Source: Pseudoscleropodium purum
Lineage: Eukaryota; Streptophyta; Bryopsida; Hypnales; Brachytheciaceae
Length of the DNA: 64,000 bases
Assembly: GCA_963969395.1 (NCBI GenBank)
Contig: OZ017801.1
Location: 9,925,611-9,989,610, forward strand
Reading direction: 5' to 3'
How positions within the stretch are numbered: position 1 is the stretch's first letter; each line of letters begins with the position of its first letter. Positions 50,501-62,308 of the stretch are shown one piece after another. The position numbers and the translations under genes were made by a program. Below the pieces are notes generated by a model, which made no database searches, was not told the origin of the DNA, and saw only the letters and a list, made by a program, of their open reading frames with translations.

Positions 50501-50740
50501 AAGGTGTGTAATTCCCGTATCAAGTTGGGTTCCCTTGGTTGTTGTGTCGTGTCATGCCTGCTGCCTTCTTGTCCATTCATCTCTCTTCCCTCTTGGCTTA
50601 GGGAGAAGTGCCAAAGCTAACTGAAATAGGTGAGTATGTGAATCAGAATGGGTTTAGGTGAAAAATTCACAATTAAATTTTTTTTTAAATTCATTTTCAG
50701 AGAAAAAAATTCGTTTGTTTACCATTCTTCAGTTCATCAT
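47590..50740. other. intergenic repeat-derived DNA, no gene recognised
   Basis: Segments at 50195-50330 and around 48520-48560 belong to dispersed repeats named elsewhere. About 47725-47830 resembles a retroposon 3' end (TGGCAATGAAATTTTG followed by an A-rich stretch). I support no gene. Confidence 0.35.
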
Positions 50741-51011
50741 CCTTAATTTTGCACACATTGAACTCAATTTCTCCAAAACTTTCCTACTTCATAAAGGCTG
50801 AAATGTTTAAGTTAACTCTGGAATGCCTGGACTCATTGGCAAAGTGCCAGGAGGCATGAAAAGTGGTTGAATTTGTAGGAATGCTGTGCAGAGCTGGTGA
50901 ATTTGTGTTTTGGAAGTAACCATAGGATCTTGAGGTATTAGGAAGACCATGTATGCTAATCAAGTTTTGATGCTGTTTTGTGTAACTTGTGCACAGATCA
51001 AAAGTTTGACC

Positions 51012-51044
51012 AGTTCTGAAGAGAGTTTGACTCTCTTCAGAACT
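51012..51044. repeat. perfect 14-bp hairpin
   Basis: AGTTCTGAAGAGAG and its exact reverse complement separated by TTTGA. It could form a stable stem in DNA or RNA. No adjacent T-run or gene gives it an obvious role. Confidence 0.8.
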
Positions 51045-51184
51045 TTCCGGGGCAGGTGCATTGAACTTCACAGAAGTCAATGTAACTATCACAGAAAATT
51101 TTGGAAAAATAAGACAAAAACCACAATGAGGAGAGCAGCTTTCTTAGAGTGCGTTCTCAAAATTAAATTGAATCAAGAAAAAAT

Positions 51185-51352
51185 GCACTGACATGGATGC
51201 TATGGAGTTTGCAATACCCAGGTCTGTGCTAAGCGAGGCTGAACGAAACATTTTAGCTTGGATGCCCTCATCTCGGACACTTGACCTGGGCTGCACTGTA
51301 CGAGCAATTGACAGGCATGCCTGCCTTGACAATATGAACAAAAAAAAAAAAA
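51185..51352 (-). other. exon-like minus-strand stretch
   Basis: One minus-strand frame reads QACLSIARTVQPRSSVRD, then GIQAKMFRSASLSTDLGI, with ordinary protein composition. It runs into an A-run (T-rich on this strand) at its upstream edge. No convincing splice pair is seen and the family is unknown. It may belong with the exon-like pieces at 52606-52930. Confidence 0.22.
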
Positions 51353-51616
51353 AAAAAACTCCTAAACAAAACAAACATTTACATTATAAAAAGAAAACTT
51401 TTATAGTCCTGATGAAGTGCCATTCTATTTTCTGCTATTTAAAAAACGCAACCACTGGGCCTGATGACACCTGCAATTCTTTTCCTGCTTACACTTATTG
51501 TGCACACTCTCCAACTTGATAAACAAGCTCATGTGTACCCCTTTTTAAAATTGACTAGTATGATTATTAAAATTCAAAGGGAAAGCCAGGAGGGGCCCAA
51601 ACATTGAACCCACCAG

Positions 51617-52165
51617 TAAGGTAAACCTGCCTATGACAGGCACATCACCTATGACAGGCACCTAGGGAACTCCCCCATTACAGTCTTCCATCAACCCATG
51701 AGAAACTTTTTCTTAAAAATAGAATTAAGACTACATTAGGTTGATTTTTAGTTCTCATCAAAGCCTTGGAATATGGTTATGGAGTTATTAATAACTGTGA
51801 TAGAACATTGACACCTTTCTAGTGTAAACTGTTAGTAAAAAGTTATTTTTTAATTTCTTTATGTCATATCCATGTTAGGAAATCTTGTAACGATGTTAAA
51901 GAATGTTATGACTGCTTTGGGTGGTAAGATGACCATCATGGAAACACTTTTCTGCTGATTTGGGGTAGTCTACAGACTTTTTGGGGCAAACTGGACAGCA
52001 AACTTCGAAAATTCACAAAAAATTCATATTTTGTCGAAAAAATAAAATTCTAGTTGCTTCCTTCATTTCTCACATTTGTCTTTGTACAAAAAAAAATCAG
52101 ATTTTTTTTGTCAATGGCAATAGGACAGATCAGCCATTCTGCCTGTCATAGGCAGGTTTACCTTA
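51617..52165. mobile_element. 549-bp element with perfect 26-bp inverted ends
   Basis: Positions 51617-51642 and 52140-52165 are exact reverse complements, starting TAAGGTAAACCTGCC. A second copy of CTATGACAGGCA lies just inside the left end. If the terminal TA is the duplicated target, this would be a Tc1/mariner-type element, but TAA/TTA cannot be excluded. The interior is AT-rich and noncoding. Confidence 0.75.
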
Positions 52166-52605
52166 GTTTGTGGGACTCAAAATTTCCATTTGAATAGAAC
52201 TGTCACTCTGGGCATTTCAAAATTTCTTCCAAATCCTAACATGTTGCACTTCTGAATTTCATACCTCACATTATAAGAGGTTTTTTTTGGGGTATGTGTG
52301 TGTGTGTCCAAAAGCCTGTTTGGGGCCTGTTCCCCCACAATTGTTCCTTGCAATGAGGGGAACGGCTTGCTGTCAGAATTTTTTTTTAAATAATTTAAAT
52401 TATATATATATATAATTTTAAATGTAATTTTTTTAAATAAATAAATAAATAAAATTGGGTCAATGACATGGTAAGGTCTCTGCCACATCAGACCGCTGCG
52501 CTGAACCCGTTTCCTACGTTCACAGGCTATGATAACTCGCAAGCATCCAGAGGCCCCAAAAATCTTCTAATGCGTTTGCTCCCTCTTATTCACATGTCGT
52601 CTTCG

Positions 52606-52737
52606 TCAGCGTTCAAAGAACCCCTCCCACACCTCATAGAAAAGCTGGTGCATGAAAACGGTGGATTCTCTGTCGTTTGAAACAGATCGATTCTGTTCAT
52701 CGTCCACTTTGCGGACGTCAGAGCGCTCCAGGGGTAA
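52606..52737 (-). pseudogene. exon-like C-terminal coding fragment with LERSDV motif
   Basis: After an acceptor-like CCTATTTCAG the frame reads LPLERSDVRKVDDEQNRSVS, then STVFMHQLFYEVWEGFFER, and ends at TGA (52608-52606). Its first 40 bases closely match the plus strand at 510-550. The preceding exon-like piece ends with a donor-like TCG/GTAAGG, and the phase agrees (0/0), but the gap between them is only 40 bases, shorter than known plant introns. It may therefore be a deleted, rearranged or captured gene piece. I do not recognise the protein. Confidence 0.35.
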
Positions 52738-52777
52738 CTGAAATAGGTACATCTACCTTACGGGCAGACTACCTTAC

Positions 52778-52915
52778 CGAATCTGAAAAGTCTGTGGGGA
52801 CAGGCTGCTGGAACAGGTATTGCCCTGCAATTAGTTGCGAAACACGTGATATTGACTTTGGTGACCCCTGCCTGTGCAAAAGGGCCTGCTTGCCAAATTG
52901 ATACTTGGAATGATA
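52778..52915 (-). pseudogene. exon-like fragment upstream of the LERSDV piece
   Basis: The minus-strand frame reads QALLHRQGSPKSISRVSQLI, then AGQYLFQQPVPTDFSDS, up to a GTAAGG donor. It continues upstream without a stop into the 18-bp minisatellite, so its true 5' edge is unknown. See the neighbouring fragment for the 40-base gap. Confidence 0.3.
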
Positions 52916-52952
52916 CTCCTGAGTACTCCTTCCTAAACTTGAATTCAAAACA

Positions 52953-53080
52953 GCACATGATGGCCTTGATGCACATGATGGCCTTGATGTACATGATGGC
53001 ATTCGATGCATATGATGGCCTTTGATGTACATGATGGCCTTGATGCATATGATGGCCTCCATGCACATGATACCCTGGAT
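52953..53080. repeat. 18-bp minisatellite, about seven units
   Basis: Units of GCACATGATGGCCTTGAT with small variations (GTACATG, GCATATG, CATTCGAT). Because 18 is divisible by three, the tract stays open in several frames and creates misleading ORFs on the minus strand. Confidence 0.92.
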
Positions 53081-54646
53081 GTCCTGGATCAAATCCAACT
53101 GCAAAAGTGCAGATGATGACCTGGATCCTTAAGCCCTGGGTGGTATCTGCCTTCAGAAAAACAGTGCCAGTTATATTCCATAACTACCTGATAGGGGGGG
53201 CAGTGAGAATTTGGGGACCTGGCACAATAATAAGGGTCTGTGTACATGCTCACCTGGTGGGCAAATTTGAACCTAAAACAAGCAAAAAGACAAAATTGCC
53301 TCTACGGCAGCCCACCCATTCCACCCATTCTAGCAATGATGGGTGTGTCGAGTGCATGTATATGGACAACAGAATTTTCCCCAAATGTAGAAATAGAATT
53401 TGAAAAGATATAGAATTTTTCAGAATTTTTTAACTCAAAATATAATTATTATGAATTTTTAAAGATGAATTGTATTGTACGACATGTTCTGGTCATGTAG
53501 ACCTTTCTATTTCCAACCTTGGACTAATTGCAAAATCAAATTGACCAAATAATGGTTGCAATATTGAAAGCCTTGCAACCAATCATAATGAGCCACAGCT
53601 ACTTCGAGAACCATGCCACAACTTCACAAAAAGAGAGTAGCGTGTAGGTTGGAAATGGGGTCGAGGGTGATAAAAAAATGGGCCGACTCTTAAATCAATT
53701 GTCTTGTTGGGGTGGGCCATAGAAAAGGAGAAACTCAATTTTCAACTGATATTGATGGACAATCCCGTTGGTGGAGACTAGTGAATCATGCAAAAATCTA
53801 ATATGTATTGGCTTCTAATTGTATCCCTCCCCCACCCACCGGGTCCATATAAAAGTGGCATTGATATTTTTGCATGTAGCAATCTGTGTAGCACTTTATC
53901 TATTGGGCAAGCATGTAAACAAGTCCTAAGTAGCAACTTGGCCACTGCTTAACGCAATGGAAGATCTCTTCCATTGGGCCTTTTGAGATGTAAGTTAAAT
54001 GAGGGTCTTGTCTAGAAGGCTCAAACTCCCACTCTTGCCTTCGGAATAGGACCTTCACAACTTGAAAGGCCTTTAGAAGAGGGCCTCCTACTATACAATA
54101 CCTACTACAAATTCAAACTAAATATCATTAGAAATCATAGAGGGGAAGAAAACACAACAATATCACTTAAAGTTTAAAAGATTATAATGTTTGATCATGA
54201 GTATTGTAAAATCGTAAAAATACATTGAAGTCTATGATTCTTCTTTTTACATGTCAAATCTAAAACTGAGGCCATCCAAAAAAATGTGAGGTTGGTAGAC
54301 ATGACATATATAACCACAATCAATTTCATAGCTTTTCAAAATCTATTCTACAATTTTTTCTAAATGAATTTCAAATGTGATTTTTTCTCTAAGATTTTGT
54401 TAGTGTAACATTTTGAAGCTCATTTCCTCAATACTAGAAAAATCAAGATTTGCAATGGCCACCCTTACATACAACTTTGAATAAAAAAAAATCACAAACA
54501 TTCATTTTTAAAATCAAATTGTTGATGTTTTAACTAGACTTAAAAAATATTTGCTTACAGAATGCTAAAAATAGCAATTTGATAAAGATTTATTAAATTT
54601 CAAAAAAAATTTGATACCCAAATTTGATACCTTGAGTATTTTGAGG
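53081..54646. repeat. repeat-derived DNA, no gene recognised
   Basis: About 53490-53670 is a diverged inverted copy of 45220-45420 (shared phrases around CTATTTCCAACC and GACATGG-like steps). The remainder is AT-rich. Confidence 0.4.
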
Positions 54647-54650
54647 GTAA

Positions 54651-55215
54651 CCCTTTAAGGACCAAGAGTAGTTTAGATTTCCAAAATTGTGAAGATATAT
54701 TAAAAAATGAAATTTAGAATAATAATTCAATGATGAATCTCAAACAAGGTTGTGAAATTTGCTCCATAAACTATATCCATATGATTGGATCACTTAATTC
54801 ACAAACCAAAAAAGTTTCAATAAAATTTGAAGCCAACAATTGGAAATTCCTTCAAAATTTCATTGGAGATTAAATATTTGAGATATTCGAAAGAAATATT
54901 TTCCTTTAAGTTTAAAATATTCAATTCTAATTGTAGGAATTTCTGAAGATTCCTATTTATTTTTTCATTCAAGTCATTTTTTAAGGGTAATTTTTTGAAC
55001 TAAAAATGCTACTTGTGGAGCTAGACCTACCATTATCCTTTGAATTATAGAATATTTGCAAAATAAAGCCTTTAAAGTCTATACCATACAAATGGTTAAG
55101 AATTAACAAAAGAATCATTAAAAAAATTGATGGATAAAAGAACACTTGATTCTGTTTGGGGGATACATTTGCATTCATTGCTAATTCAAAATTTGAACAT
55201 CTAGTCCTTTAAGGG
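54651..55215. mobile_element. 565-bp TTAA-type inverted-end element
   Basis: The left end is CCCTTTAAGGACC and the right end in reverse complement CCCTTAAAGGACT. Flanks are GTAA on the left (one base from TTAA) and TTAA on the right (55216-55219). Noncoding. Its right part resembles 3330-3423. Confidence 0.55.
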
Positions 55216-55312
55216 TTAATCCTAGGAGATGTGGCCCCCATGATCAAGTTAGCTAGTCACCAAAATACTCCAATTATTAAACTAATAGGCATTTTTTTTA
55301 ATAAGATGTTAA

Positions 55313-55975
55313 CTCCTAAAGGACCAAACAATGTTTTTTTGGCAACATAGCAATTTTGGACAATTCATTATGAAGGAAATTTTTATTTTTTTTCAATGAA
55401 ATTTTCACATATGTGCCGAAGGAGTAGCTTTAAGGCTTAACAATTTTTGTAACTTTTGACTACATAGTTAAGAAATTATTATTTGATATGTAATTTGAAA
55501 TTGGTTTTGAAATTACATATCATTTGGAATTGGTATTTTTCAATTAGACCATATTAAATTGTTAAGAATTGAGTTATGGAACTAAAAAATGTTGATCCTA
55601 ATGGTCGTAATGTTGTAATAAACAATTCCAACAGTCTAAATTTTTTCAAATATGTAGCCAACTTGTCGTGAAGAATGAATCCAAAAGAGTTCTACATTTT
55701 ATATATTTTTTCATACAAATGTGACCTTGTGAAGTGCAGGTGCTTGTTTTTTTGTAAGGCCAAATAAAGCAATTTTGTGAATTCAAATGCTAATATCTTG
55801 CAATCGTTGTGTGAAAATTTTTGAAATGTTTTTTACGTCTTTTCAAACTAACACACTACAAGATCCTATGGTTATTAGTGTCCAAAAATGTTCTTTTTCT
55901 AAAATTTGGTACTTGTATTGGAAATGGTAGTTTTGAAGCAATTTTGATGAAAATATAGTCAAAAATCTTTGGAGG
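55313..55975. mobile_element. 663-bp TTAA-flanked inverted-end element
   Basis: The left end CTCCTAAAGGACC and right end (reverse complement) CCTCCAAAGATT are flanked by TTAA on both sides (55309-55312 and 55976-55979). The internal sequence follows the copy at 41880-42795, including CTACAAGATCCTATGGTTA. Noncoding. Confidence 0.66.
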
Positions 55976-55979
55976 TTAA

Positions 55980-58343
55980 CAATGAAGTCATCCATCACAC
56001 ATTTTAGATTTGCATCATATTTATTAGGCTAAATTTCTTGTGTGAAAATTTAGCAAATACTCCCAAAGCTGCCAAAAGAGTAAGACTTTGTGGAAAATGG
56101 CTGTAATTCAATTTTTATTCATCTTTTAAAGTCAAAATTATGATAGAATACTATGAAGGTTACATATAAATTTTCTAGGGTATGACAATAATGCATATGT
56201 GTAGTAGAGTATGCAAAGTAGAACAAAATGTTTTTAAATGGCTTCCAACAATTAGGATTTGAGTTTACTTTGCATCAAAGATCTAAGGACTTCATATTTG
56301 AATAGACCTTCAAGTAAGGAAGAAAAATGCAATTTTCAAAGCATATGATGTTTAATTCCCTTCACTTTAGTTAGGGCTCAAAATTTGTTCAACTTCTATT
56401 TTTCTTTCAAATATTAGATCTTCACAAAAGTTAGATTTTTAGAAGTTCAATTTTTTTTCTAATCTAAAAAATCAAGAATAAATCAACAAAATATGATATT
56501 TCACTTTAAATGCCCCAAACATCCAAAAACATTCAATATTCATTTTCAATTGGCTTGAAAAGAGCTCTATGGACTAATCTTTTCAAATGTGATCTATCAA
56601 TTGATTGGTAAATCAAATAACTTTTGAATGATTGATTTGGATTAAAGACTTTAGGTTGGAATTTAAGAGTACTATAATTGAGAGTATATCAAATAAGTTT
56701 ACAAAAATAGATACAAAAAAACTAGATTTGGAGGCAATACAATCAAAATAGATCCATTAGAGTCAAGATAAAAGACAAAATTCAGAAATGACTACAAAAA
56801 TTAAATCTTAAAAAAGATCTTGTAAGTGTCTTATATATTCAAAGATGTTGTGCTCCTAATGATATTGTATACAAGTTCTAATTCTATATCAATCATTCAA
56901 AAGTGATGTAATTTAACAAACAATTTGTTGTAATGCATTGATAGTACTCTTAAAGTCTAAATTACTCTAGTTGAAAGTGACTACATATTGGAATTATTGT
57001 TTGAATATGTAGGCACTTGCTTAGACTATGTGAAATGTTTTAATAACTTAACCTCTGAAGGCTTGTGGTTTTTTGATGCTCCAAAATGACTCTTTTAAAA
57101 AACAAAGCTAATATTCTTTTTTGAAGAATCCAATGATAAAATCTATTAATCCATAAATGCCCTAGGTACCATATTTTGGTGTCAACAAAATTGTGAAGTT
57201 GAATAAAATCTTATCAAAATAGTATTTTTAATATTTATTTTTTAGTTGAATATACTTTGAAGTTTATTCAATTTTGCATAAAAAATCTGATTTGGAAAAG
57301 TGAATTGTTGAAGATTTTTCATTTAAGATTTTGTACAAAGATATGCATTGCAAATTGAAATTTCTTAGTGTTAAGGGCTCATAGAGACGAGCCACAAATA
57401 CACTAAATCTTGAGTGAAATATTTAAGTATTTTCAATTGATGATGGTAAAAAATCCCTAAAAAAATGGGATGGTCAAGAGTGGGACCCCTTAAATGCCTC
57501 CAAACAATAGACTTTCTAAACTAAGCTCTCCAAATTACTATTATTAGACAATGATCCTAGTTGGATAGTGGGAAAAAATTAGTTTGACCTAAAGTGATGC
57601 AATTTAATACTACCATGGCCAATACAAATCCATTTAAACTTGATTAATGTAAATTAATATGACCATTGTAATAAATATTATCTAAGCAACCAAATGCAAT
57701 TCAATATGACTATGAGTAATCAATCACCACAATATCCAAGGCAATGGAGCATGATCACAGTTGTTGTCAATTACCACAATACAACCAATATAAACCAAAA
57801 TATAGCCGAAACCAACAAGTTTATAACAAAATGCAATGAACATTGCAATCAACCCAAGTTTAAATACCAAGATAATGGAATGTCAAAATTTGTAGTAAAC
57901 CACCACCACCCCATCGATTTTTCAAATGGCATGAGCTTAGGCTCATTAGAAGTTTGTCTTCGCTACACACTATCCTCTCAAGAGATGGCTCCCCCTTGGT
58001 TTCTATTAGTTGCCCCTTCCTTTTCTCAGAAAATTTATAGGCCATTGATTTCTTTTTAAGAAAAAATGTTTACCATCGAAATTGTTATTGATTTCTCAAA
58101 AATTCACAAGCCGTTGATCTTATAAGATGTAATCTGAGCCATCCAAATATGAAATACAAAATGGATACTGGATATGGATACATTATTGCATACAAATGCT
58201 AAATATGGGTATCGGATACGAACACAATAATAGATATGGATACAATAATGGATATGGAATGAATTGTCCCATATTGATTGTCAAATAAGTTGGTTTCTGA
58301 AAATTACAGGAGGGGGTAGAGGGGAATGAAAATTTAAAAATCT
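55980..58343. other. AT-rich intergenic DNA, no gene recognised
   Basis: About 57990-58320 is a dispersed repeat seen inverted at 23620-23960 and partly again at 63390-63480. Elsewhere I see nothing beyond AT-rich low-complexity sequence. Confidence 0.4.
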
Positions 58344-58347
58344 TTAA

Positions 58348-59259
58348 CCCCTAAAGTCCCATTGACCCCTCGGGGGACAACTTGGATTTTGGGTAGGTTC
58401 CTATGACCTTGATTTTTATGAAACTTTCACATAAAATAGAAAAATTGATTGCTATATGAAAATATAATTTTTATTTCAATTGGTGCCGGGAGCAAAAGTT
58501 ATTACACCACAAAAAGTCTAGAATTGAACTTTTCAAGCAGCACAAAAAGAATTTCAAAAAATCAAAATAAATTTTAATTTTTTTTTCCCCTGAAATTTTA
58601 TATTTTTGTCTACATGTGAAGCTTTGATTCGTTCTATTTGGACTAATAATGAGAAAGTTAAAGATAATCTTGTTTTTTGGGCAATTTAAGCATCTTCTAG
58701 AAAAAATAACTAATAGGATTCATTTTTTAATGCAATTTTCACGATTTTTCACAATTTTTTTTTTATATGTTGTGTTTGCTTGCTAAAACAATCTTGCCAT
58801 TGGAATTATTGTGTTTCAATTCCATCTTGGAGTTATTAACTATTTAGTATTTTTTTCAATCTTAGACCTACTTCTACTTAACAATTATTTAAAGAATCAA
58901 AATCAAGTGCGTGTTTTTAAAATTTTTTTTCTAGACTTTCAACTCAATTCTTCAATATAAAATGTTTTAAATTCAAAGTCTATAGTACAAAAAAATTCCA
59001 CAAATAGTGGTCAAAGTCATCTAAAATTGTAGGCCAGTGTTCAAAAAAGCTTTCTTTTTCAACTTTGAATGCTAATATCTTCCAATCTATATAGTCAAAT
59101 TTCATGAAATTTTTACCACATGAGCTAAAACAAGTGAAGTACAAGATCCTACGGTTAGATTCTAAAAAAATAATTAATTTCATTTTTCTTGGATGAATGC
59201 AACAAAAATGGCAGTTTTCAGTGTTTTTTGACAGAAAAATGGCCTTGGGACATTAGGGG
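58348..59259. mobile_element. 912-bp TTAA-flanked inverted-end element
   Basis: The left end CCCCTAAAGTCCC and right end (reverse complement) CCCCTAATGTCCC are flanked by TTAA (58344-58347 and 59260-59263). It shares internal phrases and length with the copy at 41880-42795. Noncoding. Confidence 0.7.
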
Positions 59260-59263
59260 TTAA

Positions 59264-61574
59264 AACCCGAAAATGAGCACTGTGAGTCACTATCTACACA
59301 CTATATCACTAAAAAAAGAGTTCCAAAATCATTGTAGTTCTTTTATTTCTTCCTTCAAAGTTGTCACTTCAAACATAGGCAAGAGTAGACCTTCTAACAC
59401 TAAATCATCCACCACCACCTCATCATTTCTCTAAATTCTATGAACCTAGATTTTTAAAAGCCAAAGTTGGCCACACACAAGATCACAAAAAATGAGTTCA
59501 AAACTCATAGTGGTTTTGCTAATCTTCTCCTTCAAAGTTGTGCTCATTATTTTGCTAGTTCTACCTTAACCCCACCCCTTTCATCTAAACTCAAGAAGTG
59601 AACAACAACCAAATCATCAAAATCCCTACCAAAATCCCTCTATTTTTTTTCAAAAATCCTCATGCTTTGTGCCCTTTTTTGTTTCACACCCCAAAAATTG
59701 TACCTTCAGGCTTAAGAATTTAAACATAAAGAGGAGAGAGAGAGAAAAAAAAACCCTTAATTTCAATTGTTATTACCTATTTGATATTTCCTACAATTCT
59801 ATCATCTATCCAAGTGGATAGTTCATCCCTCAACTTATTTGAAGTACTTTAAGCTAATTCATTGTGTTTCCCTTTAGTTTGGAGTATCATTCACTATTCT
59901 AATGTCACTAGTGTTTGACTACCTCTTATTTGTTTTTTTCCAGCCTTAAAATGGGTATAATATTTAAAATGGTTGATTTGTCATTTAGGAGTTATTAACT
60001 CCTAAAAGACAAAATTAGAATTTTAATCCATTTTTCAATTTTGAAGAGGCTACCACAATTGCAAATTTTGTTGGATTTTATTAAGTTTGATGTAGACATG
60101 TAATTTGCTACTATCTATAAAGCCAATAATTTTTATATGATTTTGATACACCATTCAAAAATTTCATCTAAAACATCCCAATTCTAATTTATTTTAAAGT
60201 AGAAGCAAGCCAAACAACCTATAAAAATCCCTTTCTTTGGAAAAAAAATTTGTATTTGGTTCCTTATATTTATGATTATACATAAAGTTTTGAATATCTA
60301 TTTAATTTAATTTAATGAGATCATGAAAATTATCAAGAAATCTACTTTGAAAGCTCTTGTAGAATCTATTTTCAAATATAAAATTTGAGATTCATTTTTG
60401 AAACCAACTTTAATTATTCTTAAAAACTATCAAAAAAATAGGGTTTATGTATCTTATAACATTATTATCATTATTGGAATTGACATTTTTCAAATCCATG
60501 TTGCAATTTTTAACAATTTAGTGATTTCCATATCTTATACCTCCTTTTTGTTTAAAGTTTCTTACAAGAATTAAGATCAAGTTATTTTTGTTGGCATTTT
60601 TTTAATATGCATGTTCAAAATATATTTCTTTGACATAATGTCTTTCACTACTAGTTGTAAAACATACGCATTTTTTGATTAAAGTTGGAAATTTTTTTTA
60701 ATTTCTTGATCATGCAATCTAAAAGTAGTCTAATTTTTCAAAAAAATTTAAGCATTCCTATAGTGTTTTAATACAATTTTGTAAGGTTTAATTAATTTAT
60801 TTTCTTTCATGCATTAGAACATTATAATTTTCAAGAATTTATAGTTCGATTGCTCATTTCTTTAGATTTTGGTTTTAAAATCAAGCTATGTAACAATTTT
60901 AGTAGCCTAAGGAATTCTACTTTGGAAATTTATAAAAATTACTTGTCTTATCCCAAAATTCATGCTTTTCAATTGCTAATGCTACAAAAATGTTTTTTTC
61001 CCCTAGAAATGGTATCTCTACATATGCTGAATTGCTTATTTTGTCAGTCTTGGATTTTTTTTCACCTGACACACTCAAATCTGCCAAAACTGACACTAAT
61101 TCCCATATACAGTGACTTCATGCCAGATGCAGTGTCCACATAAATTACCCAAATGTTGCTCCAATTTTTTGATGTGTACCGAGTCCAAGGTTGGTGACTA
61201 ACTTACATGTTGGCACTTTCTCTGTTTCCATAACAAGTTTGTTTGAATTTATGAATTGCATGTCTCCCCACATGCTAAGCATATTGGAGATAATCATAAA
61301 GTGCATGTGTGCAATGGGGGACCAGGAGTTGGAGTTTGAGAAAAATATAGGATAAAACTCCTTCGAGCACCAAAACTGGGGCCCTAACGTATGGAGTTTG
61401 GTGCTGTCTTTTTTTTGTACTATTCTTAGTTAAACCTTCTTTACTATCAAGTCTAAGTTAAATTATTGTCCATCCATGATCTGGAAAGTTAGAGGGCAAG
61501 GCTGCTTGTAACATTCCTTGGAATTGACAAATTTGTTCTTTTTGGGACCACGCAAAGGACACTTCCTTTAGTTA
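59264..61574. repeat. AT-rich DNA with a further partial TTAA-type repeat
   Basis: TTAA at 59995-59998 is followed by CTCCTAAAAGAC, and the next ~650 bases resemble the family interior (for example TTAACAATTTAGTGATTTCC near 60510), but no right end is found. No gene is supported in the rest. Confidence 0.42.
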
Positions 61575-62305
61575 GAGCATCCGCAGTCCTGGCCCCCCAT
61601 ACACCCCCGCCAACGGTGCATGGCGGGACCAGGAGCTGTTCCGGGCTCTCTCCACCTGCCTGGCGCCCCAGTGCATCGCAGTATCCCCTCCCGGCATATC
61701 CCCCGTGGCTCCCCACCGTGGCACAGTCCCTTCTCCTCTCCAGTCGCATAGTCGCCCAGCATCCCCTCCTGTGCGCAACAGCAGACTGTACTGGGAGTGG
61801 TTTTTTGTATTGGAAGTGGTTTTTGTGAGTGGAGGGGTTCGTGGGTTTGTGAGAGGATTATAGTTTGTGCATAGTTTGGGGCAAATTTGAGGATTTTTGA
61901 GAAGTGCTTATTATTAAAGTGAAGAGATGGAGAGTTGGGAGGATGAGCTTGAGAGGAACCTAGGTTTTGATTTAGGGTTTGAGGAAGACATGGAAGATGA
62001 ATTGGAGCCACAAAAACTGCTACACAGCCAAAAAACTCCTACACAAGCACATCTCCTCCTCTGCTGAAAAGTTCTTCCCCTTCCTTCCTCTTCCCGCCTC
62101 AATATTTGCCATGGTGGCGTTGACTGAGTTTAGAGGGAGGAAAACTTCTCCCTGCAAAGGTGCAAAACTTGGAGAGACCGGGAGCTCAATGGCGAGTCCC
62201 GGCAGTTTAGAGAGAAGGGTAGGGAGACCGTTGGAGCCCGTTTTTCCCTCCGGCCCCGCCATGCACCGTTGGCGGGAGCCGTTGTAGTAACGACTGCGGA
62301 TGCTC
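61575..62305. mobile_element. 731-bp PIF/Harbinger-type element with TTA duplication
   Basis: Both ends carry the inverted 14-mer GAGCATCCGCAGTC, and a second matching block (CCGCCAACGGTGCATGGCGG) lies about 30-35 bases inside each end. Flanks are TTA on both sides (61572-61574 and 62306-62308), the 3-bp target of PIF/Harbinger. The interior is GC-richer than its surroundings and lacks a transposase, so it is non-autonomous, possibly derived from the 5' part of a larger element. Confidence 0.85.
61927..62067 (+). CDS. short acidic reading frame in the Harbinger-type element
   Basis: 46 codons beginning MESWEDELERNLGFDLGFEE, ending at TGA (62065-62067). Acidic N-termini of this kind occur in PIF/Harbinger proteins, so it may be a truncated remnant of the first exon. 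Expression is doubtful. Confidence 0.3.
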   Translation: MESWEDELERNLGFDLGFEEDMEDELEPQKLLHSQKTPTQAHLLLC

Positions 62306-62308
62306 TTA

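Noticed and set aside
61568..62011. 147-codon minus-strand frame in the Harbinger-type element
   Set aside because: It crosses the element's inverted end and is GC-composition driven, with no recognisable domain.
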